Assembly (NCBI GenBank): GCA_028288395.1
Contig: JAQBNV010000540.1
Span: 1 to 14,561, forward strand
DNA: 14,561 nt
Source of the DNA: Adhaeribacter sp.
GTDB taxonomy: Bacteria > Bacteroidota > Bacteroidia > Cytophagales > Hymenobacteraceae
Reading direction: 5' to 3'
Notes under the pieces: model-generated
Told to the model about the DNA's origin: nothing
The model's database searches: none
Seen by the model: the letters and a program-made list of their open reading frames with translations, nothing else
Part shown: positions 14,218 to 14,561 of the stretch, one piece after another
How the letters are laid out: each line of letters starts with the position of its first letter
Position numbering within the stretch: the first letter of the stretch is position 1
Made by a program: the position numbers and the translations under genes

Positions 14218-14561
14218 TATATTCGGACTACTACAAATATTAATTTATTCAATACACCAAAGAAAGCTTTTAAGGATTTTGTCCGCCGTAGGGTGAGTCA
14301 CGGAAAAAAGCTAACCGCTTCTTCTATATAATACCATTTCACATTTACAACCTGCCGTAAAGCTGACCTAAAAAGGGAAGCAAACCCGGTAGGTTTCATA
14401 ATCTGCCGGGTTTAAGTTACATGCAGTATGGCACCCTGTTCATGCGCTTTGGTATAAAAAGGGGAGGAGTTCTTTAGCCGGAATATTAAGCAGGTTAGGC
14501 CGCGGGCTGAAAGACCGTTTAGGCCTACAAAATCAAGCCACGCTGACCCAGTCAAATTTAA
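14218..14561. other. Non-coding end of the window
   Basis: 344 nt with one hairpin (14382-14413) and no ATG-started gene of useful length. From about 14456 a frame stays open to the end of the window and reads 'SLAGILSRLGRGLKDRLGLQ' in part, which is protein-like, but it has no start codon; it may be chance or a decayed segment. The next gene presumably begins beyond the edge. Confidence 0.4.
14382..14413 (+). terminator. Hairpin terminator candidate after the carbonic anhydrase gene
   Basis: AAACCCGGTAG (14382-14392) pairs with CTGCCGGGTTT (14403-14413) over 11 bp with one T-G wobble and a 10-nt loop. The right arm ends in TTT but no longer T run follows, and the hairpin is about 165 nt past the stop codon, so the assignment is moderate. 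Confidence 0.45.

Noticed and set aside
14453..14561. Open frame running off the window end
   Set aside because: No start codon in frame; could be real only if the start is unusual or the gene is decayed.
1..14561. Mobile element, CRISPR array or defence island
   Set aside because: No transposase, integrase, terminal repeats, regular repeats or defence-type genes were found.

Overview
The window looks like ordinary chromosomal DNA from a Bacteroidota bacterium, probably Cytophagales and near the Hymenobacteraceae. This rests on four inferences: protein flavour (B12-type radical SAM enzyme, CarboxypepD_reg-like secreted protein, PruA-type dehydrogenase, gamma carbonic anhydrase), near absence of Shine-Dalgarno sequences, several TAnnTTTG -7 promoter elements, and AT-rich spacers between more GC-rich genes. 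There are no rRNA or tRNA genes, CRISPR array, integrase, transposase or phage genes, so it is not a mobile island.

Layout. Positions 1-665 (+) hold the 3' part of a zinc-ribbon membrane protein, coupled by a 1-nt overlap to a small hydrophobic protein. At 711-1020 lies a decayed GNAT acetyltransferase with a shifted N-terminal piece, a lost middle and an intact-looking C-terminal half. At 1221-1457 is a small PLDc_N membrane protein, convergent with a 734-residue B12-binding-type radical SAM protein on the minus strand (1466-3670, TTG start). Two small hypothetical genes (4072-4269, 4407-4676) follow on the plus strand and end at a perfect 17-bp bidirectional terminator hairpin. Beyond it, on the minus strand, are 1-pyrroline-5-carboxylate dehydrogenase (4757-6385) and a YjjG-like HAD nucleotidase (6564-7277).

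On the plus strand again, 7733-8425 encodes an exported CarboxypepD_reg-like protein. A spacer of about 740 nt follows, with several hairpins and a GC-rich island that reads like the last 32 codons of a lost gene. A CPA1-type cation:proton antiporter (9165-10412) then meets a convergent MBL-fold hydrolase (10430-11128). Next come a divergent endonuclease III-like DNA glycosylase/lyase (11262-11972), a small membrane protein (12048-12338, minus), and a SPASM-type radical SAM protein (12702-13682) followed after 22 nt by a gamma carbonic anhydrase (13705-14217). The last 344 nt hold a hairpin and no clear gene.

The genes are mostly single units or pairs serving housekeeping functions: proline catabolism, nucleotide clean-up, DNA repair, ion homeostasis and metal-dependent hydrolysis. 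I see no convincing new multi-gene system. The best leads are the two unassigned radical SAM enzymes (one with a CX4CX2C cluster motif), the gene remnants, and the hairpin-rich spacer upstream of the antiporter.
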